This document shows positions 54,330-63,323 of a stretch of 64,000 bases of DNA, piece by piece (within the stretch, counting starts at the first letter, position 1; each line of letters opens with the position of its first letter). A program made the translations under genes and the position numbers. The notes below the pieces were generated by a model. The model ran no database searches. It was not told the DNA's origin and saw only the letters and a program-made list of their open reading frames with translations. This DNA is from Ktedonobacteria bacterium brp13 (GTDB lineage Bacteria; Chloroflexota; Ktedonobacteria; Ktedonobacterales; Ktedonobacteraceae), in assembly GCA_015099395.1 (NCBI GenBank), contig AP024096.1, forward strand, positions 1,116,001 through 1,180,000, in the 5' to 3' direction.

Positions 54330-55328
54330 TTACGGGAAAAATACGCGGAACTTGAGGGCTCCCCAGATGCGCCAGAAGATAGCTAGAGGTGGTATAAGTG
54401 CTGATGTGGCCAGCATCTCGCTGATATGGGCGGGTGTATGTTTTGTCTTGCGTAGTCGTTGTGCGCAGAAAAGTAATGTCATGATCAGCCAGACAGCGAA
54501 GGCAATGATAGTGAGCAGCCAGGCATGGCAGAGGATGGCTATCAGCGTGACGAGCAGTACGCCTACGGTGCTGTAATAGCGCCAGGGGGACGAGCGTTGA
54601 ATATGCTGGCGGTAAAGGATAGGATGCTTCTTATAGAGGAGCGCATTATACATGCTTTTGCGCTGCTGTGTCAGGCTCACGCCCCAGCGGGCAGGTCGTA
54701 CAGGGTGCATAACGGCGGCGTCGTAGAGAAAGATACATTTCTCATGCTGCTCAAGCAAGGTGAAATAGAGATCGCTATCCTCACGCCATGCGATCCGGAA
54801 ACGTTCGTCGAAGCCACCTACTGCTGCGAGGACGGTTCGACGATAGAAACTGTTGGCAGTAGAGAACTCACTCTTCGTGATCTGTGCCGCAGTATATTCA
54901 TAGTCGGTTGGTCGCGCTGGTAGTGGTGTGACGATACGACCTGAGATGGCGGCGATATCATCTTGAAAGGTCGCGATGCCGGTACGTAGCCAGCGCTGTT
55001 CGGGTATGCAGTCGTCGTCGGTGAAGGCGATGATAGCGCTGTTTGCGGCACGCCAGCCGATATTGCGTGCCGCTGCTGGACCGTGGCCAGGATGCTGGGC
55101 ACCCAGACCTTCGATATAACGAATAGTGTAGCCGCTGTGCCCTGCGCTCTCCGCCTGTTGTTGGACCTCTGCGACGCGTTGCCGGGTCTCTTCGTCGCAA
55201 CCATCATCTACAACCAATATCTCAAACTCGTCAGGCGGAAACTCCTGGGTGAGGAGAGCCTTGAGACAACGTTCGATATAGTCTGGACGCCGATAGGTTG
55301 GGATGACGACTGACACTCGTGGCTTCAT
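54330..55328 (-). CDS. GT2-family glycosyltransferase with C-terminal membrane segments
   Basis: 332 residues. GT-A fold: VSVVIPTYRRPDYIERCLKA, LVVDDG, the metal-binding AFTDDDCIPE and the acceptor-side WREDSDLYF. Three hydrophobic segments follow in the last 80 residues (STVGVLLVTLIAILCHAWLL and on), so it is likely bound to the inner face of the membrane. It adds a sugar to a lipid or surface polymer; no neighbours help with the substrate. Confidence 0.88.
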   Translation of the reverse strand: MKPRVSVVIPTYRRPDYIERCLKALLTQEFPPDEFEILVVDDGCDEETRQRVAEVQQQAESAGHSGYTIRYIEGLGAQHPGHGPAAARNIGWRAANSAIIAFTDDDCIPEQRWLRTGIATFQDDIAAISGRIVTPLPARPTDYEYTAAQITKSEFSTANSFYRRTVLAAVGGFDERFRIAWREDSDLYFTLLEQHEKCIFLYDAAVMHPVRPARWGVSLTQQRKSMYNALLYKKHPILYRQHIQRSSPWRYYSTVGVLLVTLIAILCHAWLLTIIAFAVWLIMTLLFCAQRLRKTKHTPAHISEMLATSALIPPLAIFWRIWGALKFRVFFP

Positions 55329-55643
55329 CTTTGCTTGCTCCCATCTGCTATTTCACGCTTGTCTCTGGCTTTGTTAATAGAAAACGAGATATTTATGAGT
55401 ACTGGTATGTTGTTGCTAGTCTGGAACACCTGATCACATCATAGTATAACGCATGCTGCGTACGATTGATAGTTTGTATTCGTGTTGTTCTGTTTGTACG
55501 GGCATGAGAATAAGGTCCTTACTTGCTCACCCGGTTTTGAGCATGTAATAAGATAAAAAGTATTATTATCATTATTTATCTGGTACAATAGGTTTATCTT
55601 GATGTGCAGATGTACGATAATAGAATAATAGAGGTCATGTGTT
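55329..55643. other. Divergent promoter region
   Basis: 315 nt between the GT2 and hydrolase genes, AT-rich near 55550-55630. A TTGATG-16-TAGAAT arrangement near 55600-55627 could be the hydrolase promoter. Nothing else seen. Confidence 0.4.
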
Positions 55644-56474
55644 ATGGATGATGAAAATCACGATGGTTCTATCGTTACTATTGCTGGAATACCGATCTAT
55701 TATGAAGTGGCGGGTGATGGACCTGTGCTCGTTTTGAGCCATGAGGGTATTGCTGATAGCCGTATGTATGATGAGCAGTTCGTGGCTTTTGCGCAAACGT
55801 ATCGGGTTGTGCGCTACGACCTGCCAGGCTTTGGTCGTTCTGGTGCATCGAGTGCACCTTTTTGGTATCATGAAGTGCTGCATGGCTTGCTCAGCTATCT
55901 CGATGTCGATCGAGCCACGCTGCTGGGTATGTCGATGGGTGGTGGCATCTCGCTGGATTTTGCATTGTACTATCCTGAGATGACTGATGCCCTGGTGCTG
56001 ATGGCTACTGGCATGCCTGGATATCCGTATTCAAAGGAGACTAGCGAGCTCTTTGCTCCACTTGCAGCGGCGTTTAAAGCCAGTGATGGTGAGCGTATTC
56101 TCAACCTGTCGGAGCAACTGTGGCTTGTGGGGTCGTGCCGCAGCGTTGACGATGTTGCTCCTGCTCTGCGCCAGCGTTTCCGTTTACTATATGGTGATGT
56201 TTTGCGTCGTTCACTCAACAATGAGCGTATGGGTGAAGAGGTGAAGCCACGAGCTTTTGAGCGCCTGGGTGAGATTACTGTCCCGGCGCTGGTGGTTATA
56301 GGGTCGGGTGATGTGCCCAGTGTGCAGGAACAAGCAATCGCACTCGCTCAAGGACTTCCTGGAGCCTATAAAGTTGAATTGCCTGATGCAGGTCACTTAC
56401 TCAACTGGGATTATCCTGAGCAAGTGAACAAGCTTGTGCTAAATTTCTTGTATGAGCATTTCTCGAACATCTAA
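55644..56474 (+). CDS. Alpha/beta hydrolase
   Basis: 276 residues. The nucleophile elbow is GMSMGGG with Ser as nucleophile, and the catalytic His is in DAGHLLNWDYPE. The usual oxyanion HG reads HEG (LSHEGIADSRMY), a variation seen in some members. Closest by feel to lactonase or C-C hydrolase types, but the substrate is unknown. GAGGTC lies before the ATG. Its TAA stop is the first three bases of repeat copy 4. Confidence 0.85.
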   Translation: MDDENHDGSIVTIAGIPIYYEVAGDGPVLVLSHEGIADSRMYDEQFVAFAQTYRVVRYDLPGFGRSGASSAPFWYHEVLHGLLSYLDVDRATLLGMSMGGGISLDFALYYPEMTDALVLMATGMPGYPYSKETSELFAPLAAAFKASDGERILNLSEQLWLVGSCRSVDDVAPALRQRFRLLYGDVLRRSLNNERMGEEVKPRAFERLGEITVPALVVIGSGDVPSVQEQAIALAQGLPGAYKVELPDAGHLLNWDYPEQVNKLVLNFLYEHFSNI

Positions 56475-56546
56475 GATCTTATTCCGAACACCAACGCGAC
56501 TGGCGTCGCTAGTGCCCGCACACGCAAGTTTTCGGATCAGTAGTAA
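56472..56546 (+). repeat. 75-bp structured dispersed repeat, copy 4
   Basis: Starts TAAGATCTTATTCCG (the TAA is the hydrolase stop) and ends AGTAGTAA. The outer stem has one A-to-C change (CCGAACACC). A purine-rich AGGAGG and GAAGGGGG follow, with an ATG at 56585. Confidence 0.85.
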
Positions 56547-56584
56547 CTGAGAGTACCAGGAGGTATTTTGAAGGGGGATACCGT

Positions 56585-56641
56585 ATGCCTCACTGGTACT
56601 ACTACCTGTCTATTATGCACGATACCGCAAATAATCTATAA
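56585..56641 (+). CDS. Possible 18-codon peptide after repeat copy 4
   Basis: MPHWYYYLSIMHDTANNL, with GAAGGGGG upstream and within a region that can form a GTACCAG / CTGGTAC stem. It mirrors the place of the start codons after the other three repeat copies. It may be a leader-type peptide or chance. Confidence 0.2.
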   Translation: MPHWYYYLSIMHDTANNL

Positions 56642-56679
56642 AAGCGATTGATGTCGATAAATCGTGTCAGCAGTATAAT

Positions 56680-57480
56680 TCATTCTGCTTGTATAATCAT
56701 CCAGACACGATTGAAGCGCTGCATTTGCAGATCAGTCTCTGTTATCCAGAAATAGAGCATACCCGGGTCTCCCCAGTGCATATGGAGTGCTGCATCTGAA
56801 TCTATTTGGAGGAGGAGGTGCCAATCTGTTCCATTCCTGGTGACACGTTGACACTGAGAGCGCATATCATTCTGTAGAGTGTAGGGGTAACCAAGGAGCT
56901 GGTGGCGAGGTGCCTGCTTGTCTGTGTCATGGTAGAATTGCTCGAAGATTGCAGCATATGCTTTCTGCTGCTGATCATTCCAGGGAAGGTTCGGCAATTC
57001 ACGTTGAGGATGTTGGGCGAGGGTAAGTTCGGGCCTGAATGTGAGCGTTGCCGAACGAAAGAATGCTTTGCCAGGTAAGCGTGAAGGTGAATTTGCGCGT
57101 GCAAGCCGCGTCGTGGGATGGTAGAGGACGCGCCAGCCTACGGTATCGCCTGAGTTTTCGCCGTAGGTTTGCTGCTCAGCGTCGTAGAAGAACCATAGCG
57201 TGCCTGGCACAGGGAGTTGATGGGTGAAAGCAAAGGGTTGTAGCTCGCTTAAGCGTATCTGCGCAATAAACGATTGTGGAATGCCTCTTAATGAGGGCCA
57301 TTGTAGATCTGCTGGCAGGTCTGGAAGACCACCCAACTTTGATGCTCCAATGGCTATCTGCTCATCGGCTGTTAGTGTGGGACAGAGCCGCAGGGCTGGT
57401 TGCAGCAACGTCGTGCTATATGGAAGTAGGCATGTAAGTCCTGCTTGCTGGAATGCGACCTCTAGAGCGTCTTTATCCAT
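56680..57480 (-). CDS. DUF1963 (YwqG-like) protein
   Basis: 266 residues, starting MDKDALEVAFQQAG. The family pattern is clear: IGASKLGGLPDLPADLQWP, FIAQIRLSELQPF, LWFFYDAEQQTYGENSGD and HQLLGYPYTLQNDMRSQC, ending WGDPGMLYFWITETDL. Function of the family is unknown. The ATG at 57480 follows GGGAGGA; the frame is open further upstream but into the divergent gene. Confidence 0.88.
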   Translation of the reverse strand: MDKDALEVAFQQAGLTCLLPYSTTLLQPALRLCPTLTADEQIAIGASKLGGLPDLPADLQWPSLRGIPQSFIAQIRLSELQPFAFTHQLPVPGTLWFFYDAEQQTYGENSGDTVGWRVLYHPTTRLARANSPSRLPGKAFFRSATLTFRPELTLAQHPQRELPNLPWNDQQQKAYAAIFEQFYHDTDKQAPRHQLLGYPYTLQNDMRSQCQRVTRNGTDWHLLLQIDSDAALHMHWGDPGMLYFWITETDLQMQRFNRVWMIIQAE

Positions 57481-57521
57481 CGTAAATATTCCTCCCTTTT
57501 GTATGCTTAAAGGTATTATAC

Positions 57522-58790
57522 ATGGCACTACTTGATATCGAGAAAAGAGTTCTCGCTTCACTAGATGAAGAAGGGTTGCTGCATACACTACGTGAACTGC
57601 TGCGTATTCCTAGCGTGACTGGAGATGAAGCGGTGGCGCAGCGATGGTTGGCTGGTCAGCTGCAAGAAGCTGGTCTGGCTGTGGATCTGTGGACAATCGA
57701 TGTTGCAGGACTCCAGCAGCATGTGGCTTTTCCTGGTATGGAAGTTGAGCGTAGCCAGCGTGAGGCTGTTGGTCTTGTTGGTACATGGCAAGGTAGTGGA
57801 GGACCGGGTAAACGTCTGATTTTTAATGGGCATTGTGATGTAGTTCCGCCGGGGGAGCGCGCTTACTGGTCTTATGATCCGTGGGGAGCGGTACAGGATG
57901 GTGACTTTCTCTATGGGCGTGGTGCCTGTGATATGAAAGGCGGTCTGGTTGCTGCCTTGTATGCAATAAAAGCGCTGAAGGATTCCGGTGTGGCGCTGTC
58001 TGGTTCATTACAGCTGCAGAGCGTCATTGGAGAGGAAGATGGTGGTCTGGGTACTTTTGCTACGTTGTTACGTGGGCATACAGGCGATGCTGCGGTAATC
58101 TGTGAGCCGACGAATCTGATGTTGATGCCTGCTCAGGCTGGTGCTCTGACATTCATGGTACGCGTACCGGGAAAATCTGCGCATGCGTGTGTACGTTTAG
58201 AGGGCGTCAGTGCGATAGAAAAATATGTAAAGATACATCATGCGTTGATGCAATTAGAGACGCAGCGCAACAGTAATATTACACATCCGCTGTTTGGCAG
58301 ATTGGCACTGCCTTATCCCCTGAGTATCGGACGTGTGCAGGCAGGCAATTGGTCTTCCTCTGTCCCAGAAGAGCTGATCTTTGAAGGATGTATCGGCGTC
58401 GCCATGGGGGAGAGTTGTCAGGCTGTGCGTGATCAATTTGTGCAGGCGCTTGATCGTCTGGCTATGGACGATCCCTGGCTTAAAGAGCATCCATTAGAGA
58501 TTGTTTGGACCGGTGGTCAGTTTGAAAGTGGCGAGATCGCTATCGATCATCCGCTGGTGCAATGCTGTGAACAATGTGTACAAGATCTGACAGGCCAGGC
58601 TCCTGAATTTGCGGGATTACCAGCGGGTTCAGATCTACGCCTCCTCGTGAATGTTGGGAAGATACCGACCTTGCTCTTTGGCCCGGGTGATCTCAATAGA
58701 GCGCACATGCCTGACGAGCGCATAGCTATTCCTGACGTGCTACAAGCGGCTCGCACCTATACCCTGCTTGCGTTAAGATATCTACAGTGA
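57522..58790 (+). CDS. M20-family metallopeptidase (ArgE/DapE type)
   Basis: 422 residues. Di-zinc site residues: H104 and D106 (GHCDVVPPG), D137 (GRGACDMKGG), and the general base E171 with E172 (VIGEEDGG); a last His is in NRAHMPDERI. The dimerisation domain starts at AGALTFMVRVPGKSAHA. It deacylates or cleaves an N-acyl amino acid or small peptide; ArgE, DapE and acetylornithine-type roles are not separable here. AAAGG precedes the ATG, only 41 nt from the divergent DUF1963 start, so their promoters overlap. Confidence 0.9.
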   Translation: MALLDIEKRVLASLDEEGLLHTLRELLRIPSVTGDEAVAQRWLAGQLQEAGLAVDLWTIDVAGLQQHVAFPGMEVERSQREAVGLVGTWQGSGGPGKRLIFNGHCDVVPPGERAYWSYDPWGAVQDGDFLYGRGACDMKGGLVAALYAIKALKDSGVALSGSLQLQSVIGEEDGGLGTFATLLRGHTGDAAVICEPTNLMLMPAQAGALTFMVRVPGKSAHACVRLEGVSAIEKYVKIHHALMQLETQRNSNITHPLFGRLALPYPLSIGRVQAGNWSSSVPEELIFEGCIGVAMGESCQAVRDQFVQALDRLAMDDPWLKEHPLEIVWTGGQFESGEIAIDHPLVQCCEQCVQDLTGQAPEFAGLPAGSDLRLLVNVGKIPTLLFGPGDLNRAHMPDERIAIPDVLQAARTYTLLALRYLQ

Positions 58791-59062
58791 GATATCTACA
58801 ACGTGAATAAGAGTCTTATTTTTCTTGTAGTTACAGATATATTTGTTATATTGACAGATACGTAAATAATATGTTATGTTTGCTCCCAATGCAGTAAAAG
58901 CTAGCAGGCATTATTAGTAATGCCATGAGAGTTCATTCTAGCTAAACTGTACTTCTCCTTTTCAACTGCCAGTGGCGGCAGGACAAGAATGCCAGCGTCT
59001 ACGCTGAGCGCTGTATACAGTAGCAATGGAACGAGAGACTGTATATAATAGGGGAACCGGCA

Positions 59063-60037
59063 ATGAATTGGTTTTTACCAGGAAGCATGTCGTCACAGGA
59101 GATGACATCGATGAGTATAAATAAGGCTGTAGGGCTTCAGCAAGATATATCAACAGTGACAATGAATGTGCGTATGCGGCGCATTGGAGCAGCTGTAATA
59201 GATCTGCTGATTGTCTCATGCATACAAATCTGGCTTAGTAGTGTTTTTGGTGTAATGAATCCTACAAACGGATACCAGACTGACGGCGATGGTGTTCCTT
59301 CTTTCTTCTCCGGCATCGCTGCAATGCACCCTGCCTGGCTTTATGTCATAGTGCTTGGGTATTTTTTGATCCAGGAGTCTCTTTTTTCTACCACCGTAGG
59401 TAAGTTTTTCTTTGGTCTCTACGTCGTAACTATGCGTGGAAGGCGCTTGACGTGGCAGGCTGCACTTATGCGTAACATTTTACGTTTTGTCGACGCTTTT
59501 CCAATTTTCTACATGGTCGGTAGTATTTCAAGTATTTTTTCGCCAACCTTCCAACGTCTTGGAGATCGTGTTGCACATACTACCGTTGTTCCGATGGTGC
59601 TGGTACCACATGCGATCCATTCCAGAGCGGCTTTCATGCGGCGCTATATTCCGCTTACTATGATAGTGCTACTTGGCGTGGCTTTTTGTCTGTACTTTAC
59701 CTATTATTATCGTCCTCCACTGGTCGTAAATGGCTGGGTGAATACCAACAATCTCCTTGTCGATGAGGCAAATAGTGTGGCGAGCGCAGCCAATCAAAGA
59801 CCGGCTGCCGTTGCACCCTGTGGCTCTGTGCAGCGAGATGCCGACTCCGGCTCATATATTGTAGGACGTCACATCCAGCTTACCTCGTTAGGGGCCGGGC
59901 TCTGGAGCGATACTACCACTGTTGTGTATCCGGTGCAGTATGCTGATAAGGTCTCCTGCTCTGCAAAGATAACGCTCCACTGGCATGGTTTTCTGGATGG
60001 TGGCTGGCAAGTTGCCAGTATCCATTCAGGTGCTTAG
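59063..60037 (+). CDS. RDD-family membrane protein
   Basis: 324 residues. The RDD domain (about 35-200) begins MRRIGAAVIDLLIVSCIQIW with the first helix, then PAWLYVIVLGYFLIQESLF and the conserved TVGKFFFGLYVVTMRGRRLT. A further helix (YIPLTMIVLLGVAFCLYFTY) leads to a ~110-residue outer domain containing two Cys. Role unknown; some RDD proteins act in ion or Na/H exchange. AGGGGAA precedes the ATG at 59063. Confidence 0.8.
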   Translation: MNWFLPGSMSSQEMTSMSINKAVGLQQDISTVTMNVRMRRIGAAVIDLLIVSCIQIWLSSVFGVMNPTNGYQTDGDGVPSFFSGIAAMHPAWLYVIVLGYFLIQESLFSTTVGKFFFGLYVVTMRGRRLTWQAALMRNILRFVDAFPIFYMVGSISSIFSPTFQRLGDRVAHTTVVPMVLVPHAIHSRAAFMRRYIPLTMIVLLGVAFCLYFTYYYRPPLVVNGWVNTNNLLVDEANSVASAANQRPAAVAPCGSVQRDADSGSYIVGRHIQLTSLGAGLWSDTTTVVYPVQYADKVSCSAKITLHWHGFLDGGWQVASIHSGA

Positions 60038-60050
60038 CTTCGTGTTCCGG

Positions 60051-60085
60051 CAGCTCTCCTCTCTCTACGCGGCAGAGGAGAGCTG
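60051..60085. terminator. Hairpin after the RDD gene
   Basis: 12-bp perfect stem CAGCTCTCCTCT / AGAGGAGAGCTG with an 11-nt loop, no T-run on the plus strand. Probably ends the RDD transcript. Confidence 0.5.
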
Positions 60086-60213
60086 ACAGAGCAGGATAGC
60101 GAGGATTGACTTCCCCTGTCGCTACAGTGATATGTATCGAAAAACAGTGTATAACAGTGTATAAAGGTATACTGTATAATAATACATGTTATTTTAAATG
60201 GGGAGGTTGTGTG

Positions 60214-60789
60214 ATGACAGCGAAGCCAGAACGTTCGTCGATGAGCCTTGAAGACTATTTTCATTTGCAGGAGAGTGATCCTGTCAACCGGTATGAGTTT
60301 ATAGATGGGCAGGTAACACAGGTACCTTGTGAGGCCCAGAATCATACCACCATTAGTGTGAATCTGGCGCGTATTTTGCAGAATGCATTGTCTGGCCGTC
60401 CTTGCCTGGTCTTCGATATGCATACGCGTATTCGATTGAACAGGTCATGCTACGTCTATGCAGATCTCGCCGTCAGTTGTCATTCACAGGATCGTGGATG
60501 GGTAACGACACTGCATGCTCCATGTCTGGTTGGCGAGATTATTTCGCCTGAGACTGCAACTCGTGATCGTAACGAAAAATTTATCGGATATCGCGATCAT
60601 GCATCTATCCAGGAATACCTGCTTATAAGTGCAGACCATCCGCAGATTGAGGTGTTTCGCCGTGAGGGGAAGAATAGTTGGAGCTATATTATCTATCATG
60701 AGCGCGATACCGTCGATCTTTTACGCTTAATGGTGCATTTTCCAGTCTCAGATCTCTATAAAAATGTGTTTTTTCCTATACATAAGTGA
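60214..60789 (+). CDS. Uma2-type (DUF820) putative restriction-fold nuclease
   Basis: 191 residues. The family signature is visible: SLEDYFHLQESDPVNRYEFI then DGQV, NHTTISVNLAR, YADLAVSC, EIISPETATRDRNEK and YLLISADHPQIEVF. These contain the D and E/K of a PD-(D/E)XK fold. Such proteins are very common in Chloroflexota and Cyanobacteria, but their role is unknown. GGGGAGG precedes the ATG at 60214, so the longer frame from 60106 is not used. Confidence 0.85.
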   Translation: MTAKPERSSMSLEDYFHLQESDPVNRYEFIDGQVTQVPCEAQNHTTISVNLARILQNALSGRPCLVFDMHTRIRLNRSCYVYADLAVSCHSQDRGWVTTLHAPCLVGEIISPETATRDRNEKFIGYRDHASIQEYLLISADHPQIEVFRREGKNSWSYIIYHERDTVDLLRLMVHFPVSDLYKNVFFPIHK

Positions 60790-60858
60790 TAGCTGTCCTT
60801 CTATGGATAACTGAACGCGCTACGGACCGTTGGCGAGGTTATTAAAGAAGTGACGCAG

Positions 60859-60909
60859 GCATAGATTGTTACAGTAACAAAAATGTGTTATTTGAGTAAC
60901 AATCTATGC
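60859..60909. terminator. Hairpin between convergent genes
   Basis: 14-bp perfect inverted repeat GCATAGATTGTTAC / GTAACAATCTATGC around a loop with its own GTAAC / GTTAT symmetry. It serves the Uma2 (plus) and NmrA-like (minus) genes. Confidence 0.65.
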
Positions 60910-60963
60910 TCCTGGCTGCCTTTTTGTATGCATTGTTACTGGTCGTTGATATGTACCAGGCTC

Positions 60964-61884
60964 TCAGTCCGGATGAGCCTTGAGATAAGCTTTGAGTGTT
61001 TGTGGATGGATATGGAGATAGTGATTGTTTTGTAGTTCGCTCAGCTTGCCTTTGCCTGATACCATGACGTAGTGATATTGCAAAGGGAGGTAGTCATTGA
61101 GTGGTGCACCGGCTGCTTTCTTGTGTTCAATGAGTGTCTTGAGATCATCGATGCTGCCCAGCGGTTGCTCTTTGATTGGCTTCCCTGTCACATCTCGATA
61201 GGTTTGTAAAAATTGTTTTGCAGTCAATATATCGCCGGCTACGCGAAAGATTTTGTTCTGGTAGGCTGGATCGCGTACGACTTCAGCGACATAGAGCGCT
61301 GTATCATCGGTCGTTGTAATATCGAATGGAGTGTTCCCGTCCCCATAGTAGCTGAATGTTGTTTTCTGCTCATCAAAGAGTGTGCCCCAGGGTGATAACT
61401 CGACTTCGGTAAAGGCTCCGTTGAAGACGAAGGTATACGAGACTGCGCTTTGCTGTAACATTGTGGCGAAGGCACGTCGCAGATCCGCGTTATAGTTATC
61501 GCCTTCATCCAAGCGAAAGGAGTCAAAGGAATAATCTGAAGGGATGAAGCGGCGTACTCCAGCCTGCTCAGCGGCGCGCAAGAGATCAAGTTGCCCGGTG
61601 ACGATAACATCATGGTCTCCTTGAACCGTTGAGATAATAGCATCGACATCCTGACAGGCGGCATTCAGGCTCTCTGGTTCGCTGAGATCTCCCTGTATAA
61701 GCTGTGCGCCTGCCTTAATAAGATCTTTTAGCTTCTGTCTGGCCTTGTGGGTGTCACGTACCAGGAGTCGGAGGGTCACACCTGGCTTTGCCAGCAATGC
61801 ATGTCCTACCTTCTTTCCCATCATTCCAGTTGCGCCAGCGATCAGGATGGTTGTTGGCTGAGCTTGCGTTGTCTGTGTACTCAT
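60964..61884 (-). CDS. NmrA-type NAD(P)-dependent oxidoreductase
   Basis: 306 residues. The N-terminal Rossmann motif is ILIAGATGMMGKKVGHAL, then LRLLVRD and QGDLSEPESLNAACQDVDAI. RFIPSDYSFDSF and VFNGAFTEV fit the NmrA/isoflavone-reductase branch of extended short-chain dehydrogenases. Substrate unknown; a redox-sensing role is also known for NmrA. AAGGAG precedes the ATG. Confidence 0.88.
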   Translation of the reverse strand: MSTQTTQAQPTTILIAGATGMMGKKVGHALLAKPGVTLRLLVRDTHKARQKLKDLIKAGAQLIQGDLSEPESLNAACQDVDAIISTVQGDHDVIVTGQLDLLRAAEQAGVRRFIPSDYSFDSFRLDEGDNYNADLRRAFATMLQQSAVSYTFVFNGAFTEVELSPWGTLFDEQKTTFSYYGDGNTPFDITTTDDTALYVAEVVRDPAYQNKIFRVAGDILTAKQFLQTYRDVTGKPIKEQPLGSIDDLKTLIEHKKAAGAPLNDYLPLQYHYVMVSGKGKLSELQNNHYLHIHPQTLKAYLKAHPD

Positions 61885-62219
61885 TGAAGATCTGGCTCCT
61901 TACTAAGGATAGTCTTTAGTCTGGACACGCTTTGCCAGGGAAAAACGGTGATTTGCGTCCATGTGTGCTGGCTGATACTGTGTAATAATGTGTGCTGGTG
62001 CATAGTGTTGAGTATTGCTACAGTGTGCTATGGGATACTTTCTGCTCAACTGCTTGGACGCGCGTCTATTTCGTGGTTATTGACGCTGCACACTTGCTCA
62101 TATGTAGTATTTCTGCTACTATCATTCCTAACACAAGAATAGGAGAGCGTGGCAGAGGAGTTCTATGTGGAGGCGTAGATGTGGTGTGTCAGCTCTCTGT
62201 CGTGAGGATGAAGTCGGCA
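61885..62219. other. Upstream region of the APH-like gene
   Basis: 335 nt between divergent genes. A plus-strand frame is open through it (from 61992), but without codon or ribosome-site support. No other feature seen. Confidence 0.4.
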
Positions 62220-63203
62220 ATGTTAAATATCACGGAAGAACAATTGGTCACCCCTATTGCTCTAGATATAGCGTATCAGACGCTATTAGAGCGCTTGCCG
62301 GAACGCAGCATCGAGAAGGTTCGTTATCTACCGGGCGGAGGCAGTTTCTCTGTTTTTGCTCTCAATAACGAGATGGTGACGCGTTTCCCCAAGTTTTTGA
62401 CCGGACATGAAGAGTTTCAGATCGTAGAGGAGCAATTTCAATTCGAGAAACTTGTCATGAATGCTATTTACTCTTTGCTAGCTCCCCATCAGGTTGCTCG
62501 CCCGACTTCTCTGTTATCAGGTCCTAGCCAGAGTTTCCCAGGACCTGTGCTTTGTTATGAGCTTTTCGACGGTACGCCAATCAGTCAACTCTCGCTCGAC
62601 CATGCGCAGCAGCGGCATATGGCAGCTTTGTTGGGCGATTTCTTTTCTCGCTTACATAGTATCGATCGTGCGAGACTTGCTGCATTTGGTTTTTTCGATG
62701 TAGAGCCTGAGTATCTGAAGCAAGGTTGGTTTGATAGCTTTGAACGCAATCGTCAGACGACTTTTCAGCTTTTAAATGACGAGGAGCGTACCTGGTTTAC
62801 CCATCTCTATGAAGATTTTCTCGCGGATGCCACAGCGATGCAGCCGCGTGTAGCGCTCTGTCATGGTGATTGTACTGTTGAAAACGTGATGCTTGCCACT
62901 GATCATTCGCATCTCCAGGTGATCGATTGGGATGATATGCAGTTTGATGATCCAGCTAGAGATTTTTGTGAGTGGTTAGGTGATTTCGGTGAAGGCTTTC
63001 TGCATTCGCTACTGGATCACTACACATTGCAAGTCGATCCCTTCTTTGTGCAACGTGCGAAGTTCTATTATTGCCGTATACCGTTGCTCTATTTTGCGAT
63101 GGCGCAACAATATGAGTCTTCGCGTTTCCTCACTTATGCACGCGGAAAATATATGGAGAATCGTGAGAAGTGCCATCAGCAAGGGTGGTTTCGCTGGTCG
63201 TAA
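62220..63203 (+). CDS. Aminoglycoside phosphotransferase (APH)-family kinase
   Basis: 327 residues. The APH/choline-kinase fold is shown by the catalytic loop LCHGDCTVENVML (H215, D217, N222) and the metal-binding VIDWDDMQFDDPARDF (D236). The N-terminal lobe has RYLPGGGSFSVFALNNEMV. It phosphorylates a small molecule, possibly an aminoglycoside, macrolide or a housekeeping substrate. I chose the ATG at 62220 (MLNITEEQ) because AGGATGA lies 8 nt upstream; ATG 62208 is also possible. Confidence 0.85.
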   Translation: MLNITEEQLVTPIALDIAYQTLLERLPERSIEKVRYLPGGGSFSVFALNNEMVTRFPKFLTGHEEFQIVEEQFQFEKLVMNAIYSLLAPHQVARPTSLLSGPSQSFPGPVLCYELFDGTPISQLSLDHAQQRHMAALLGDFFSRLHSIDRARLAAFGFFDVEPEYLKQGWFDSFERNRQTTFQLLNDEERTWFTHLYEDFLADATAMQPRVALCHGDCTVENVMLATDHSHLQVIDWDDMQFDDPARDFCEWLGDFGEGFLHSLLDHYTLQVDPFFVQRAKFYYCRIPLLYFAMAQQYESSRFLTYARGKYMENREKCHQQGWFRWS

Positions 63204-63323
63204 ATATGCCATACTGGTTGGCCTGAAGCAGCGTGAATGTCTATGCTGGCACAGGCAATAAGAAGTAGAAGTAGAAGTATCTAAAATCTACCTTTCTTGT
63301 ATGTGCCAGCGTATGCTGAGTAG

